DNA from: Beroe ovata
Lineage: Eukaryota; Ctenophora; Nuda; Beroida; Beroidae
NCBI GenBank assembly: GCA_946803715.1
Contig: CAMPET010000217.1
Coordinates: forward strand, 29,920 to 91,528
Reading direction: 5' to 3'
DNA: 61,609 nucleotides
Shown: positions 1 to 13,263 of the stretch, piece by piece
Layout: each line of letters begins with the position of its first letter
Position numbering within the stretch: the first letter of the stretch is position 1
Made by a program: the position numbers and the translations under genes
Notes under the pieces: model-generated
The model's database searches: none
What the model saw: the letters and a program-made list of their open reading frames with translations, nothing else
What the model was told of the DNA's origin: nothing

Positions 1-40
1 CTACCCCCACTCACCACACTCTACCCCCACTCACCACACC
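1..40. repeat. Short tandem repeat downstream of PPOX
   Basis: Two copies of a 20-bp unit (ctacccccactcaccacact) run up to the PPOX stop codon. The array probably continues outside the window. It is simple-sequence DNA with no coding content. Confidence 0.6.
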
Positions 41-1881
41 CTACCCCACAGCCCCCTCTCCCTCCTCCATACCATACTCGGGATTATACCCAAAGTAGCG
101 CTCGTTCATGACCGCGTGTAGGGGCTCGGTGTGCTCAATCGCACCCCGGATACAGTCCGGTACCCCTGCCCCGTGGAATGAGCTCCCCACTAAAGATAGG
201 CGGAGTCCCTGCTCGCTGATCAGACGGTAGAGGTGCCTCACTTTGCTGGCGTGACCGATGGTGTAGTGGGGAATACACTTCTCCAGGATGTCGATATCAC
301 ACCTGAACATAATGAGGGGAGAGGGTAAGTGGTATCCTCAAAACTGCTTTTTTAGATGAAGGTAATGAAGTTGGAAACCATCTCCCTCCCTCATAACCAA
401 CCTGATTGGGTCCCCAGTGGTACCCAGGTACTGTTTTACAGCAGCCAGTGCCATATCCCTGATAAGGGCGTGGTCACAGGAACCAGGGTGTCCGAAGTAC
501 TGGTGGAACCACTCACCACCCAGCATGAGCGATATGCGGGGTGAGGAGTCGGGGTGAGGGCTGGTGAGGGGGAATATCGCAGAGTCAAATATGATGCCCA
601 GCACTGCTGGGTTCTCATACGAGGGCAGGAGACAGCCAAATCCATGTGGCAGGTTGATATCTGAACCTGTGGGCGAGTGTCGAGTTGGGGAGTGTATACT
701 GTAGCTGAGAAACTGCTAATATTCTCCGTTATTGCTGATATTTCAAGTTTTGTTGACGATCCATCTGGTTGGTGGTCGCAGGTAAAAATAAACACTTAAT
801 TAGCCCTCTTGCGAGAACAATGAGAATATTATAGGTCGCCTGTATCAATTCTTAGAACTAACAAAGTAGCAATTAGATCCCATAAAGCATCTAAACAAAG
901 CTATTCTTTGAGCCAAGTACATAATATAGTCTCACCTGAGTACTCTAAAGAGACATGGGCCACATCCACAAACGTTATATTCCTCAGATGCCCGGCCAGC
1001 TCCTCATGTTGGAGACACTGTGCGAGGGCGAATGCCGGGAGTGCGGACACCACGTAGTCACAATGTCGCGGATACCCGCCCCTGACAGTGACTGTCACCT
1101 CCGGGTCCCGGACTGTCACGCGCTCGACAGGGCTGTTGTCAAACACGTCAACATTCACTCTGTCCCGGAGTATGTTGATCAGAGCTCGGGGCAGCTGTTC
1201 CATGCCGTGTCTGAAATTCAACATGCGCCACCCCTGCGTCTGTGCGTCCCTCACATACTCATTCTTCTCAAACTCCATATCACTCATCATGAGGGACTTG
1301 ATCACACTCCCGTATGCCCTTTCTCCCTTTACTAGCGCGGGAAACATGGCCTCGGCGCTGATTGTGCGGGAATTACCCGCCATGATACCCCGGCACATGG
1401 GATCAGACACCAATTCTGCTAGTTCACGCCCGAACCGGCGCTTGAAAAACATGTACACAGTCTCATCTTGTATTGTTTTCCTAGTTTTCCCCATGAGATC
1501 CCTGGCAACGCCCATCAGGAACGTTTTACGTTTCTCATGACGGAGCAGAGATTTCAGTCCGGTTGGCATGGCAACTAGTTCCCCATCTAGCCCAATATAT
1601 CGCGTCTGTGCTCCAGGGTGATCTTTAGTGACAGGCACAACCTCGGAATCCAGGGCCAGCTCGTCTATGAGTTCCAGTAGATGAGCCCCGCTAGGGCCCA
1701 CTGTGCGGAGAGAGTGGGGCCCCAACTCAAACCGGGCCCCGTCTGGGGTGTGCCGGGTCTGGATCCAGCCCCCAAACCTGTCACTAGCTTCGTACAGGGA
1801 AACATGGGCAGCGGGGTTTAGTGAGAGATTGTAAGCAGCTACTAGTCCAGCTATACCGCCCCCTAGCACTGATATCTTCAT
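41..1881 (-). CDS. PPOX: Protoporphyrinogen oxidase
   Basis: FAD enzyme that oxidises protoporphyrinogen IX to protoporphyrin IX, the penultimate step of haem synthesis; in animals it sits on the mitochondrial inner membrane. Three exons fit: 936-1881, 402-666 and 41-302, giving 490 residues against about 477 in mammals. The N-terminus has the dinucleotide-binding motif VLGGGIAGLVAA followed by the acidic and Gly-rich turn LYEASDRFGGW. Later exons carry FGCLLPSYENPAVLGIIFDS and CIPHYTIGH, both matching conserved PPOX blocks. Exon junctions keep phase (TACTCAG/GTTCAG gives Tyr-Ser-Gly-Ser). The start at 1881 is the first Met and directly precedes the FAD motif. The C-terminus runs about 15 residues longer than in human before a stop at 41-43; a further exon outside the window cannot be excluded. 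Confidence 0.93.
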
Positions 1882-2715
1882 AACGGTCTCTCTGGTAGTG
1901 GTGTGGTAGTGGTGTGGTGGTTCACATTTTCTCCACTACATGGTCATCTACAGCAGCTGGGTGGTTACTGGTTGTGTTACCTTGTCTTCATATCCTAAAG
2001 GAGATTAGAAATGAGTGGTGGCGATATCGCGCTTCAATATCGCGCCCTCCATATGAGATGGGTATATCTCATTTTCGTGGTCAGAAAGTAAAATGAGAAG
2101 TAGAAGGTAAGCAATATTTTATCTTAAATATCAAATATATCCATTCAATTTTATCTGATGCAAAATATAATCGTCTCATTTTCGAATACAGATTGCTCGA
2201 AAATGTGGTTTCAAAGCATCGTTTTTAAAGAAATGATAATAAATCTGTTAAAGTTCTTGTTGTTTTACATCAGCTCTAGATGCCATGCAAATTGGATTAT
2301 CATAACGAAGAAAAAATATCATTATGTAAATATTGGGTAAAAAATAAAATTTTCGTTCAGCCAAACTGGCTAAATAATATCAGCAATCGTGATTCATGAC
2401 TTTATTCATGAATAGGAAGCTTCCTCTTATAAATTGTTAAAATAAAAACTGGTCACCAAGGCTGATAAAATCGGTACCTTGTCAGTGTGAAGGGTTTCCA
2501 AATATAACTTGTGGTTTCGTGATACTATTCAAGGCGTGATTTCATCCTCCTTGCAGAATTCCATCATATCATGCAAAACCTGTGACAGGAGGATGGTCAA
2601 GCAGGCACAAAACGTGGGTTGAGTGGTGAGGGAAAGATAGGGAAAGATAGGGATAGATGAGGTTAGGAGAGGGAAGGTGTGGTGGGGTGAATACTCGGGT
2701 GAGTATTGATAATCA
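1882..2715. other. Intergenic, no gene seen
   Basis: AT-rich spacer between the 5' end of PPOX and the 3' end of the lipase-like gene. It holds only short open frames without recognisable motifs and a small purine-rich stretch (gggaaagatag repeated) near 2630-2660. The PPOX promoter should lie at the left side of this stretch, but no distinct element is visible. Confidence 0.5.
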
Positions 2716-4448
2716 TCAATTAATAACTATTAATAATTGATAATCATTACCACAATACCGAACAAGGTAAGCGGGAATGACTGGGAACACCTGTTTCACT
2801 GTGTCTGGTGTCTCCATGTGTAGGAAATGCTTGGCATCCTTGTAGCACAAAATCTTCACATTCCCGTGTTTTGCACTCTTCTCCTCGACATCACTGTGCT
2901 GTGGCAGTATTAATGTGTTACACACCACCTCACCCAGTAACTACTGAGTAACTCAACCAGTAACCCAGGATATTCAATAGACTATAAATATAGCCAGATT
3001 CAAACCAGATTCAAACATTTCCCATATCCAATGAACAACTCACGTCAATAAACGGGCTATCAGTTCCAATCTGGAAAAGAGTGGGGCAAGAGAAAACACT
3101 TGGCTCTGTCTCAAAGTCTGTCATGGCTGACTGTATTGCGTGTAAAACACTCAGTCTGGCGCCCTCATGCCACACAAAGGGGTCGTGAGTGTACTTCTGT
3201 AGTTGTTTCTGTGGGTTGTGGATATGTGTGTTGGGGTCGTGTGTTGGGGTCGTGAGTAATGACCATTTGGGATGTCACATGTCAGGCAGACGCCACGGTA
3301 ACTACAATTGTCCCCAGTGAATGCAGTGAACTGGAACACAGTGAAGTGGAACACTGTCGCGATTGCAGTGACTACAGTGATCGCAGCGACAGCATTGACT
3401 ACAGTACCTGATCAGTGATTGCAGTGACAAGTGACTACAGTGATCGCAGTTATTGCAGTGACAGGTGATCACAGTGAACACAGTGAACACACTGACTACA
3501 GCACCTGATCAGTGATAGCAGTGACAGGTGACTACAGTGACTACAGTGATCACAGTTCCTGATCAGTGATTGCAGTGGCAGGTGACTACAGCGATCGCAG
3601 TGATTGTAATACCTGATCAGTGATGAGTAGGGATGCGTCCTTCCCTCCGAAGGGGCTGTACATGTAGGGAAGCACATAGGAAATGTACCAGCACATGTTA
3701 GCAGATGTCTTGTCTTCCTCCTTGAACTGGGAGAGACGAGCAATTCTCAGCAATTTACACTTCTCAGGCGAACACTTAGTGAATTTCTCATCTGTGTGAA
3801 TCTCACATTGTGAAAACACGTCATAAATCCAACACCTTGAAAACAGGGTTGTGCAGCACAACTCTCTTGACCACATCAGGTAGCTTGGTGCTGATAATGG
3901 CGGCTAGAAGCGCACCCACACCATGACCCAGCAAGATCACATTGTCTGTGTCCGGATTCTGAAATCTGACCTCCTCCAAACACTGCATCACATCTTCTGT
4001 GTACGACTGTGAGGATTAAATACATTTAGATAAAACGTGGAAATAACTTTGCAAAGGGAGTGCGCTAGTGAGAGAGGCTGTAAGAGTGACACCTGATAAG
4101 ATGAGGTGTGGAGACGAGTGCCACTACTCAAACCATGACCATGGTGATCATGTGACGCAACTGTGTAACCCTCGTCATAGAAATAGGTTGAAATAGCGTC
4201 ATACAGTAGACAATGACCTCCCAAGTCGTGTACAATGTACACAATACCTGAATATAATTGAGTGATTAGGTACGATCATAGCTGAAACAATTAAAATTGA
4301 ATATCAATGAGAAGAGAAAACGAGACTTGAGAAGAACAAGTGTTACCGTACCTTTTGGTGTATTCTTCGCAGGCCAGAGTCGGACAAACAAGCTATTTTT
4401 GCTGAATCTGGAGATCACTTGAATTGAGTTGTCTAACAAACTTCCCAT
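2716..4448 (-). CDS. Monoglyceride-lipase-like alpha/beta hydrolase, nucleophile lost
   Basis: Six exons in consistent phase (4352-4448, 4093-4247, 3836-4006, 3613-3726, 3044-3208, 2716-2898) give 294 residues, close to mammalian MGLL (303). Family landmarks occur in order: RLWPAKNTPKG, then YIVHDLGGHC where MGLL has the HGxGEH oxyanion loop, then ASHDHHGHGLSSGTR (matches HDHVGHGxSxG), then the nucleophile elbow, then IGTDSPFID near the catalytic Asp, then DAKHFLHMETPD with the catalytic His. The elbow reads LLGHGVGALLA, so the GxSxG serine is Gly at about residue 113. Hydrolysis by the usual mechanism is therefore unlikely; a binding or regulatory role is inference. The start is uncertain: Met at 4448 fits family length, but the frame is open up to 4574. 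Confidence 0.82.
3290..3615. repeat. Degenerate cagtgactacagtgatcg minisatellite in an intron
   Basis: Imperfect repeats built from acagtga, gcagtga and cctgatcagtgat blocks fill most of the intron between the 3044-3208 and 3613-3726 exons of the lipase-like gene. The array ends exactly at a splice donor, whose context (cctgatcag) is itself part of the repeat. Confidence 0.7.
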
Positions 4449-4819
4449 CACATCGACTTGCTGCTCAATGAAATACCATGCTGGTCTAATGAGTAGCTGA
4501 TTACATTTATACTTTGGGGTCGAAAAGTTCGTGACTTTGCCCACGACCCGAGATATTATAAGAGAAGACAGCAATTATCACAGTACACTGGCGATAATAT
4601 CCCCGAAATGTACATCTACAAATAAAATGATTGGTCAGATCGTAACTCAAAAACAGATTAACATAAATCCATGCTGTCTCTCGCGGCAAATCTCCGCTAT
4701 AATCAGTCGGTAATCGGGTCAATTCTCAATTCGTCTACTCGCTTTCCGAACATCCTTTAACTGCTCGTTTTCGAGGAGTCACATGTTACCATAACATACC
4801 ATGTTACCATAACACACCA

Positions 4820-5752
4820 TCATGTCAATCCTTGTTGTTGCTGTTGTTGTTGTTGTTTCGGTTGTTGCTCACTGTTACTGTTGTTGTTGTCATGGTTACT
4901 GGCCGCACCCTCTATCGCTTTTCTCCTCATATCATTCATTTTCCGCTTCTTCCTCTCTACTCTCTGTCTCACAGATCGGAGTGTCACTTTCTCCGTTATC
5001 AGGTCCGGGTAGAGAATGTGGGAATTCCGTCGTTTCCTGTACGCACACAACATGTCACGGAGTGACAAGTCCGGTACCATGGCACTCCGGTGACGGTTCA
5101 ACCGGTCCTCGAATGTTTCATCCTCGTCCGAGGAATTACTGTAATCCTGTGTGCTGATCTTTACCGACAACCAGATCTTCTCGTACTCCTGCTGGGCGGC
5201 CGCCTGGAGGCGCACCTCCCTCTCTGTGAGGGAGGTGCACGGCTGCGCCTCCCTCACGGGAGGGCGTGTGTCCCGGTGCACGGAGGCGTGAATTGCGCCC
5301 CTCCTCGACATAAGTATCTCCGTGAGGAGATTCTTGTAGTACTGCTGTCTCTTGAGTTTGTACCGGGCATGCAGTGCTTGCTGTTCCACTGACAGCAGCT
5401 CCGCTATCCGCGGGTTGAAGTGACCCAGCTGTAACCTCTTGTGGAAGAGGGTGACGGGATTACCGAACTTGAAGTTACTGCCCGATAGGAGGAGTTGCAC
5501 TGTGGTCTCCTGCAGGTGGTAGCTGTCCTGAGGGCCCGGGAAGTGGGGCAGGTACTGTCTGAGGTGGTCCCGTTCCTCGTCTGTGAGGAGTAGGGCCCAC
5601 GTGTCGTAGTTGAGGACGGAGGCCAGGAGTCCTCCCTCAGCGTACAGGTCCAGAGGGAGGCTGAGGACACAGTTCTTATAAATTGCAGTCTCCTCTATCG
5701 GGTCTTCCCGTTGGGGAGAGGGGGGCGGTGAGTCATCTGTCGATTCAACCAT
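4820..5752 (-). CDS. NFRKB: Short NFRKB-like protein (INO80 complex DEUBAD subunit)
   Basis: NFRKB/INO80G is a subunit of the INO80 chromatin remodeller; its N-terminal DEUBAD domain binds and inhibits the deubiquitinase UCH37/UCHL5. This single-exon frame of 310 residues matches the N-terminal quarter of NFRKB: CVLSLPLDLY, LTDEERDHLRQYLPHFP, SGSNFKFGNP and LGHFNPRIAELL cover the DEUBAD (about residues 25-150). A later conserved segment, LYPDLITEKVTLRSVRQRV, is near residue 255. It then ends in an Asn/Gln-rich tail with eight consecutive Gln before the stop. Human NFRKB is about 1300 residues and continues into a winged-helix domain, which is absent here. Either the protein is naturally short or the rest is spliced from an exon I did not find. 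Start at 5752 is the first Met before an acidic leader. Confidence 0.8.
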   Translation of the reverse strand: MVESTDDSPPPSPQREDPIEETAIYKNCVLSLPLDLYAEGGLLASVLNYDTWALLLTDEERDHLRQYLPHFPGPQDSYHLQETTVQLLLSGSNFKFGNPVTLFHKRLQLGHFNPRIAELLSVEQQALHARYKLKRQQYYKNLLTEILMSRRGAIHASVHRDTRPPVREAQPCTSLTEREVRLQAAAQQEYEKIWLSVKISTQDYSNSSDEDETFEDRLNRHRSAMVPDLSLRDMLCAYRKRRNSHILYPDLITEKVTLRSVRQRVERKKRKMNDMRRKAIEGAASNHDNNNSNSEQQPKQQQQQQQQGLT

Positions 5753-6373
5753 CCTATGAAAGGTGTCAGTGGTTAGTTTTCATTGGAAAGTTGGTTTTGT
5801 CACTTCACTTATGAATATATTCTACATGACTTGCAGATTGTTGTTGAAGTTGTGGATAAATTGCAGTATTGGTTACGTCAATCGGTATTTTGATATCGTT
5901 CGACAAAAGGATGGAACTATTTATTGGTATTTTGGGTGAGACAAAAGTGTGGTCAAACCAACTTTTGTTGCTAAATACTTCACTCTGAGCCATTCTTTCC
6001 ATGCTATACCCCACTTTCTTTCCGAAATGGTAGTTATTCGTATGTTTCTACTATAGCCACACATCACACAACATAACCTTGATTCAGCCTCTATGTACCT
6101 ACACCAGGAATGACCAACACGTTGCTCAAATGGAAAATACTCCTGAATTAAACCAAAACAAGCAACCATGTTATGGCCTTAAGTATGAACCAATAGTTAT
6201 TAGCAGGTCAATAGGAAGTTATATGTCGATCACAACTATAGTTAAAACGTTTCTGATATGGTTACAAATACTTTAAAAATGATGTTATTTACAGCTATGA
6301 TATATGGTAAAAACATAGTTGGTATACAAATAACTGTATGTCATGACTGAATGATGTATAATATTTACATAGA
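5753..6373. other. Intergenic, no gene seen
   Basis: AT-rich spacer between the 5' end of the NFRKB-like gene and the 3' end of CCDC77. Short frames on both strands show no family motif. No repeat or structured element was noticed. Confidence 0.5.
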
Positions 6374-9770
<3,397 letters not shown>

Positions 9771-9867
9771 GCTAGATTAATCGACTAATTTAATGAAGGG
9801 GATAATTTACAATAACAGAGGTGGACTTGCGAAGTAATTCTATTTATATCCTTCACTGCAAGAGTAA

Positions 9868-9910
9868 TGTCACACACACACACACCCACACACAAGCATA
9901 CACACACATC
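9868..9910. repeat. CA-rich microsatellite
   Basis: Imperfect (CA)n run upstream of CCDC77, broken by cacccacac and aagcatac. Simple-sequence DNA. Confidence 0.7.
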
Positions 9911-10040
9911 GTACACCCTGCTGCACAGCAGTCAAGGGAACACACATCATACACGGGCTGATCTCGGCTTAGGATGAAGGGGGTTTTCAATTTAATGAGA
10001 TCATGACCAAGTACTTTATAGGGAAGAAACTCAGAAAAGT

Positions 10041-10194
10041 ATGGGATTGACCGGGGCTAATAGATAAGGGCAGTGATCTTGTACATAGTGTGAGCATGAG
10101 GAAATAGCAGAAAAGTCAGCGGATTGGTAGCTCAATTGGTAGAGCAACAGGCGCGATTCCTGAGGTTCTGGGTTCAAGCCCCGGTCAATCCCAT
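10041..10194. repeat. 18-bp perfect inverted repeat around the tRNA-like sequence
   Basis: Positions 10041-10058 (atgggattgaccggggct) are the exact reverse complement of 10177-10194, which is the T arm, acceptor strand and discriminator of the tRNA-like sequence. The two arms are separated by 118 bp. Confidence 0.85.
10121..10192 (+). tRNA. tRNA-like sequence, probably a tRNA relic
   Basis: A 72-nt stretch shows most of a cloverleaf: acceptor strands GGATTGG and TCAATCC pair over seven positions, the D arm is GCTC/GAGC, and the T arm CTGGG-TTCAAGC-CCCGG pairs with one G-T. The internal promoter boxes resemble TAGCTCAATTGGTAGAGC and GGTTCAAGCCC. The anticodon arm is abnormal: the stem CAGG/CCTG closes loop CGCGATT, which lacks the universal T at position 33 and would give anticodon CGA. 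This points to a pseudo-tRNA or a tRNA-derived repeat head rather than a working gene. An inverted copy of the 3' end lies 120 bp upstream (10041-10058). Confidence 0.5.
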
Positions 10195-10655
10195 TATCAA
10201 ATTGAGAGATGGACTTGATTGCATTTATTTCCGCACTTCATAACCAAAGAGTTTTCAGTTTTGTCAACTTTCGTGATTGAGGAGAAATTTGCAATTTTGG
10301 TAATTTTATTCAGAATGTAATATGGCTTCTTAATTCTCAAATGGAATCGAGGAATAAGAATTCCGACAGGTGGACCAGTCCACTGTCCAGTGTACCGAAC
10401 AAGTGTACCGATCAAGGTTGCTGATCAAGTGTGCTGATCAAGGGTGCCCATCAAGGGTGCCCATCAAGGGGACCGCGTATCAGCTACCTAGAAACATTGA
10501 GGTTCGAGAAATTTATCCCGACTTACTCCAAATTGAATTATTGAAGTGAATATTTAATTGAAATGGCGACCTCTAGATGATAAGATAAGACCCGACCCGG
10601 AAATATTGTGTTTTATAAACAGGAGCCGGCTGATTTATCACACTTTTGTTTAACC

Positions 10656-11408
10656 ATGATTTTCAACATGCTTTTCGGATTTCTGCTTCTCACTGTTGCA
10701 TCTGGGACTCCAGCTGGACTCAATGCAGGCTGTCAAATGAGGCTCCACAAGAATGGGACGGGCGTTGGTGAAATCAGGCTGTCTAGCAGAGGAGCCCATC
10801 ACACTATAGAGGTCTACTTGAAGGGTGACCCACAGAAGCTAGCGAAAGGATACCACGGACTCAACATCCACACCAATCCAGTGCAGGACATTGACTGTAG
10901 TATGGACATAACTGGGGGGCATTTCAGCCCATCACCATTCAGTGATGATCATGGGTCAATCTACAGTTCAGCAAGTGAAAGACACTTTGGAGATCTCGGC
11001 AATGTTCGTGTTGGCGAACGTGGTGAGGCAAATCTTATTCATCAAATAACAGTGGACCCTCTCACAGAATTCTTGTCCATGAGTGGTGTTATAGAACCAG
11101 TGAAGTTCTGTGCACCTAAGTACTATCTGCTAGTGGATGGTGTAAGGAAGAGACAGTTAACCGAAGGATCAATGCTCTGGGCTCGAAAATTAGAAAAGCT
11201 GTCCCAACGGTTTCAGATTGAGAAGAAAGAAGTTGATTGCTATCAGCCAGTGTATAACAGATTTGAGGGAGTGGTTGATGGTCCCAAGTTTATGCTAGAA
11301 GGTGAAAATTCTGTCATTGGAAGAGCTATTGTCCTGCAGCTACACGAGAATGGTTCTGATGAGGATGATATGCCCATTGCCTGCTGCACATTGGAGAGAA
11401 CTGGATAA
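10656..11408 (+). CDS. Secreted Cu/Zn superoxide dismutase-like protein, copper site degraded
   Basis: Single-exon gene encoding 250 residues. Residues 1-17 are a signal peptide (hydrophobic core MLFGFLLLTVASG), so the product is likely secreted. The SOD fold is recognisable: GYHGLNIHTN, TGGHFSP, DDHGS, SERHFGDLGNV, SVIGRAIVLQLHENG and IACCTL align with human SOD1 GLHGFHVHEF, AGPHFNP, KHGG, ERHVGDLGNV, IIGRTxVVHE and LACGVI. All zinc ligands remain (His89, His99, His110, Asp113). Copper ligand His46 is Asn70, the His120 position is Gln228 or displaced by two residues, and catalytic Arg143 is Pro240. The structural disulphide cysteines (C81, C243) are kept. About 65 extra residues (150-215) sit before the last strands. 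Dismutase activity is doubtful. Met at 10656 (context aaccATGa) is chosen over 10608 because it starts the signal peptide. Confidence 0.85.
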   Translation: MIFNMLFGFLLLTVASGTPAGLNAGCQMRLHKNGTGVGEIRLSSRGAHHTIEVYLKGDPQKLAKGYHGLNIHTNPVQDIDCSMDITGGHFSPSPFSDDHGSIYSSASERHFGDLGNVRVGERGEANLIHQITVDPLTEFLSMSGVIEPVKFCAPKYYLLVDGVRKRQLTEGSMLWARKLEKLSQRFQIEKKEVDCYQPVYNRFEGVVDGPKFMLEGENSVIGRAIVLQLHENGSDEDDMPIACCTLERTG

Positions 11409-11739
11409 ATATTTGATCACCATTTTTTGATATGGGCTAAATTTGACTATACCTAGACATGATTGAATTGATTCCTAATTTCTGTGACAAAAATGAAATT
11501 TAGTATTTCTTGACTGCCATTAACAAGCAATTTATCGTTTTTGTTTGGTACCATGGATAAAAGAGCTTAGCAAAAATATTCTCCCTGCCACTGTCTTGTC
11601 TACAACCTACTGTGGACCTGAAAATATAGCTTAACGAAATGCATAGTTCATAGAAATTGATGTTATACAGAAAAATCTACAGCTTATTCCAGTGCTTCTT
11701 GCAGCTGCATGATCCAAATACTTGTACACAATAGAATAA

Positions 11740-12555
11740 CTTCCCACATTGAATAGAGATTGAATATGACATGTGGGGGTCACCAGGGGGTCAGAGGGGG
11801 NNNNNNNNNNNNNNNNNNNNNNNNNNNNNNNNNNNNNNNNNNNNNNNNNNNNNNNNNNNNNNNNNNNNNNNNNNNNNNNNNNNNNNNNNNNNNNNNNNNN
11901 NNNNNNNNNNNNNNNNNNNNNNNNNNNNNNNNNNNNNNNNNNNNNNNNNNNNNNNNNNNNNNNNNNNNNNNNNNNNNNNNNNNNNNNNNNNNNNNNNNNN
12001 NNNNNNNNNNNNNNNNNNNNNNNNNNNNNNNNNNNNNNNNNNNNNNNNNNNNNNNNNNNNNNNNNNNNNNNNNNNNNNNNNNNNNNNNNNNNNNNNNNNN
12101 NNNNNNNNNNNNNNNNNNNNNNNNNNNNNNNNNNNNNNNNNNNNNNNNNNNNNNNNNNNNNNNNNNNNNNNNNNNNNNNNNNNNNNNNNNNNNNNNNNNN
12201 NNNNNNNNNNNNNNNNNNNAGGGGGTCAGTAGGGGGTCACCAGGGGGTCAGTAGGGGGTCAGTAGGGGGTCATTGATATATTTTCATACGACCCCCGCAA
12301 CTAATATATAGCAACATATACCCGCTGCTAATACTATCTAGATCTGTAATTGCAAGTTATATCAAAAATAGAATTCAACTCAAAAGTTTCCAGAATTGTA
12401 AAAAACAACCATATGTTCCCTTATTTGAGAGCATGTCCAATAACATTTTTCAGTCATACACACCAATTGTATGCGTACACTTAAAGTATAAATAGAGGAC
12501 TAAACAATGAACATCTTTCCACATGTCATATTCAATCTCTATTCAATGTGGGAAG
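11740..12555. mobile_element. Element with 37-bp perfect terminal inverted repeats around a satellite and gap
   Basis: Positions 11740-11776 and 12519-12555 are exact reverse complements (start cttcccacattgaatagaga). Between them lie a G-rich 11-bp tandem array, a run of n of about 420 bases and 240 bp of AT-rich DNA. No transposase is visible, so this looks like a non-autonomous DNA element or a foldback. The flanks do not show a clear target-site duplication. Confidence 0.6.
11775..12272. repeat. G-rich 11-bp tandem array interrupted by an assembly gap
   Basis: Units agggggtcagt and cagggggtcac flank the n-run (about 11801-12219) on both sides, so the gap most likely hides more of the same array. 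Open frames read through it are artefacts. Confidence 0.8.
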
Positions 12556-12959
12556 TTGAATTGAGTTGAATTGAAAATATGTTTTACAGCACTGAACTAT
12601 TACATAATTGAGCATACTGTAAGCAGCTTCTCGGTAGTGCTGAGGGAGGGCACTTCCTCAATTTTATAGACTGTTAATAAGGCCACCCTCTAGAGGGCTT
12701 ATCATATCTATAATCATATGCTGAGTGTACTCTATTCTCTAAGTGTATGCTAACAGTACATACTAGGTCAAAAAACATATTTACAGAAATTAAGTGCAGT
12801 TTAATGACTTGCCAAGGTCAGGCTGCTATTATGACAGTCCCAAGTCAAGAAAATTAAAAAGTAAATAAAATTAATCAAGATAAAATAATTTAAAAATCAC
12901 TCCCACAATCACAATATCTGTTTGCAAATGAGTACAGACTTGACAGACATTGTGAAAAA

Positions 12960-13260
12960 TGGGAGATACTGGATTTTTTATAGGGTTTTTTATATGAGCT
13001 TTTTACTCATCGAGATTCCTGTGTGCTTGGATTGAAAAAAGTCAAAGGCATTGTTAACCTCATATTTTGAGTCATTTGTGATAGATTCAATTGACATAGT
13101 TTTAAGTTTACAACTAAATGTTCCAGCATCGTCCAGATTTCTCAACTGGGGTGGTATAATATTCCATGCCTGGGCACCTAGATAGTAGAAATTCTTGAGG
13201 CTCTTAGATCTAGGGGTGTACAAGTTACATTGTGCTCTATTCCTACTTCCTCCAGATATA
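12960..13260 (-). pseudogene. Possible non-LTR retrotransposon C-terminal relic
   Basis: The minus-strand frame 12990-13223, open further upstream, reads SLKNFYYLGAQAWNIIPPQL followed by LRNLDDAGTFSCKLKT. The pattern aromatic-Gly-x-x-x-Trp-Asn-x-x-Pro...Leu-Arg...Phe-x-x-Lys-Leu is typical of the tail of LINE-type reverse transcriptases. No reverse transcriptase core is present nearby, so this would be a short 5'-truncated or decayed remnant. Confidence 0.4.
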
Positions 13261-13263
13261 TAA

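Noticed and set aside
5090-5670. Several 77-111 codon frames overlapping the NFRKB-like gene
   Set aside because: They are other-frame shadows of a clearly conserved protein and show no family motifs.
11760-12276. 150-167 codon frames across the 11.8-12.2 kb gap
   Set aside because: They consist almost wholly of unknown residues; only the tandem array is real.
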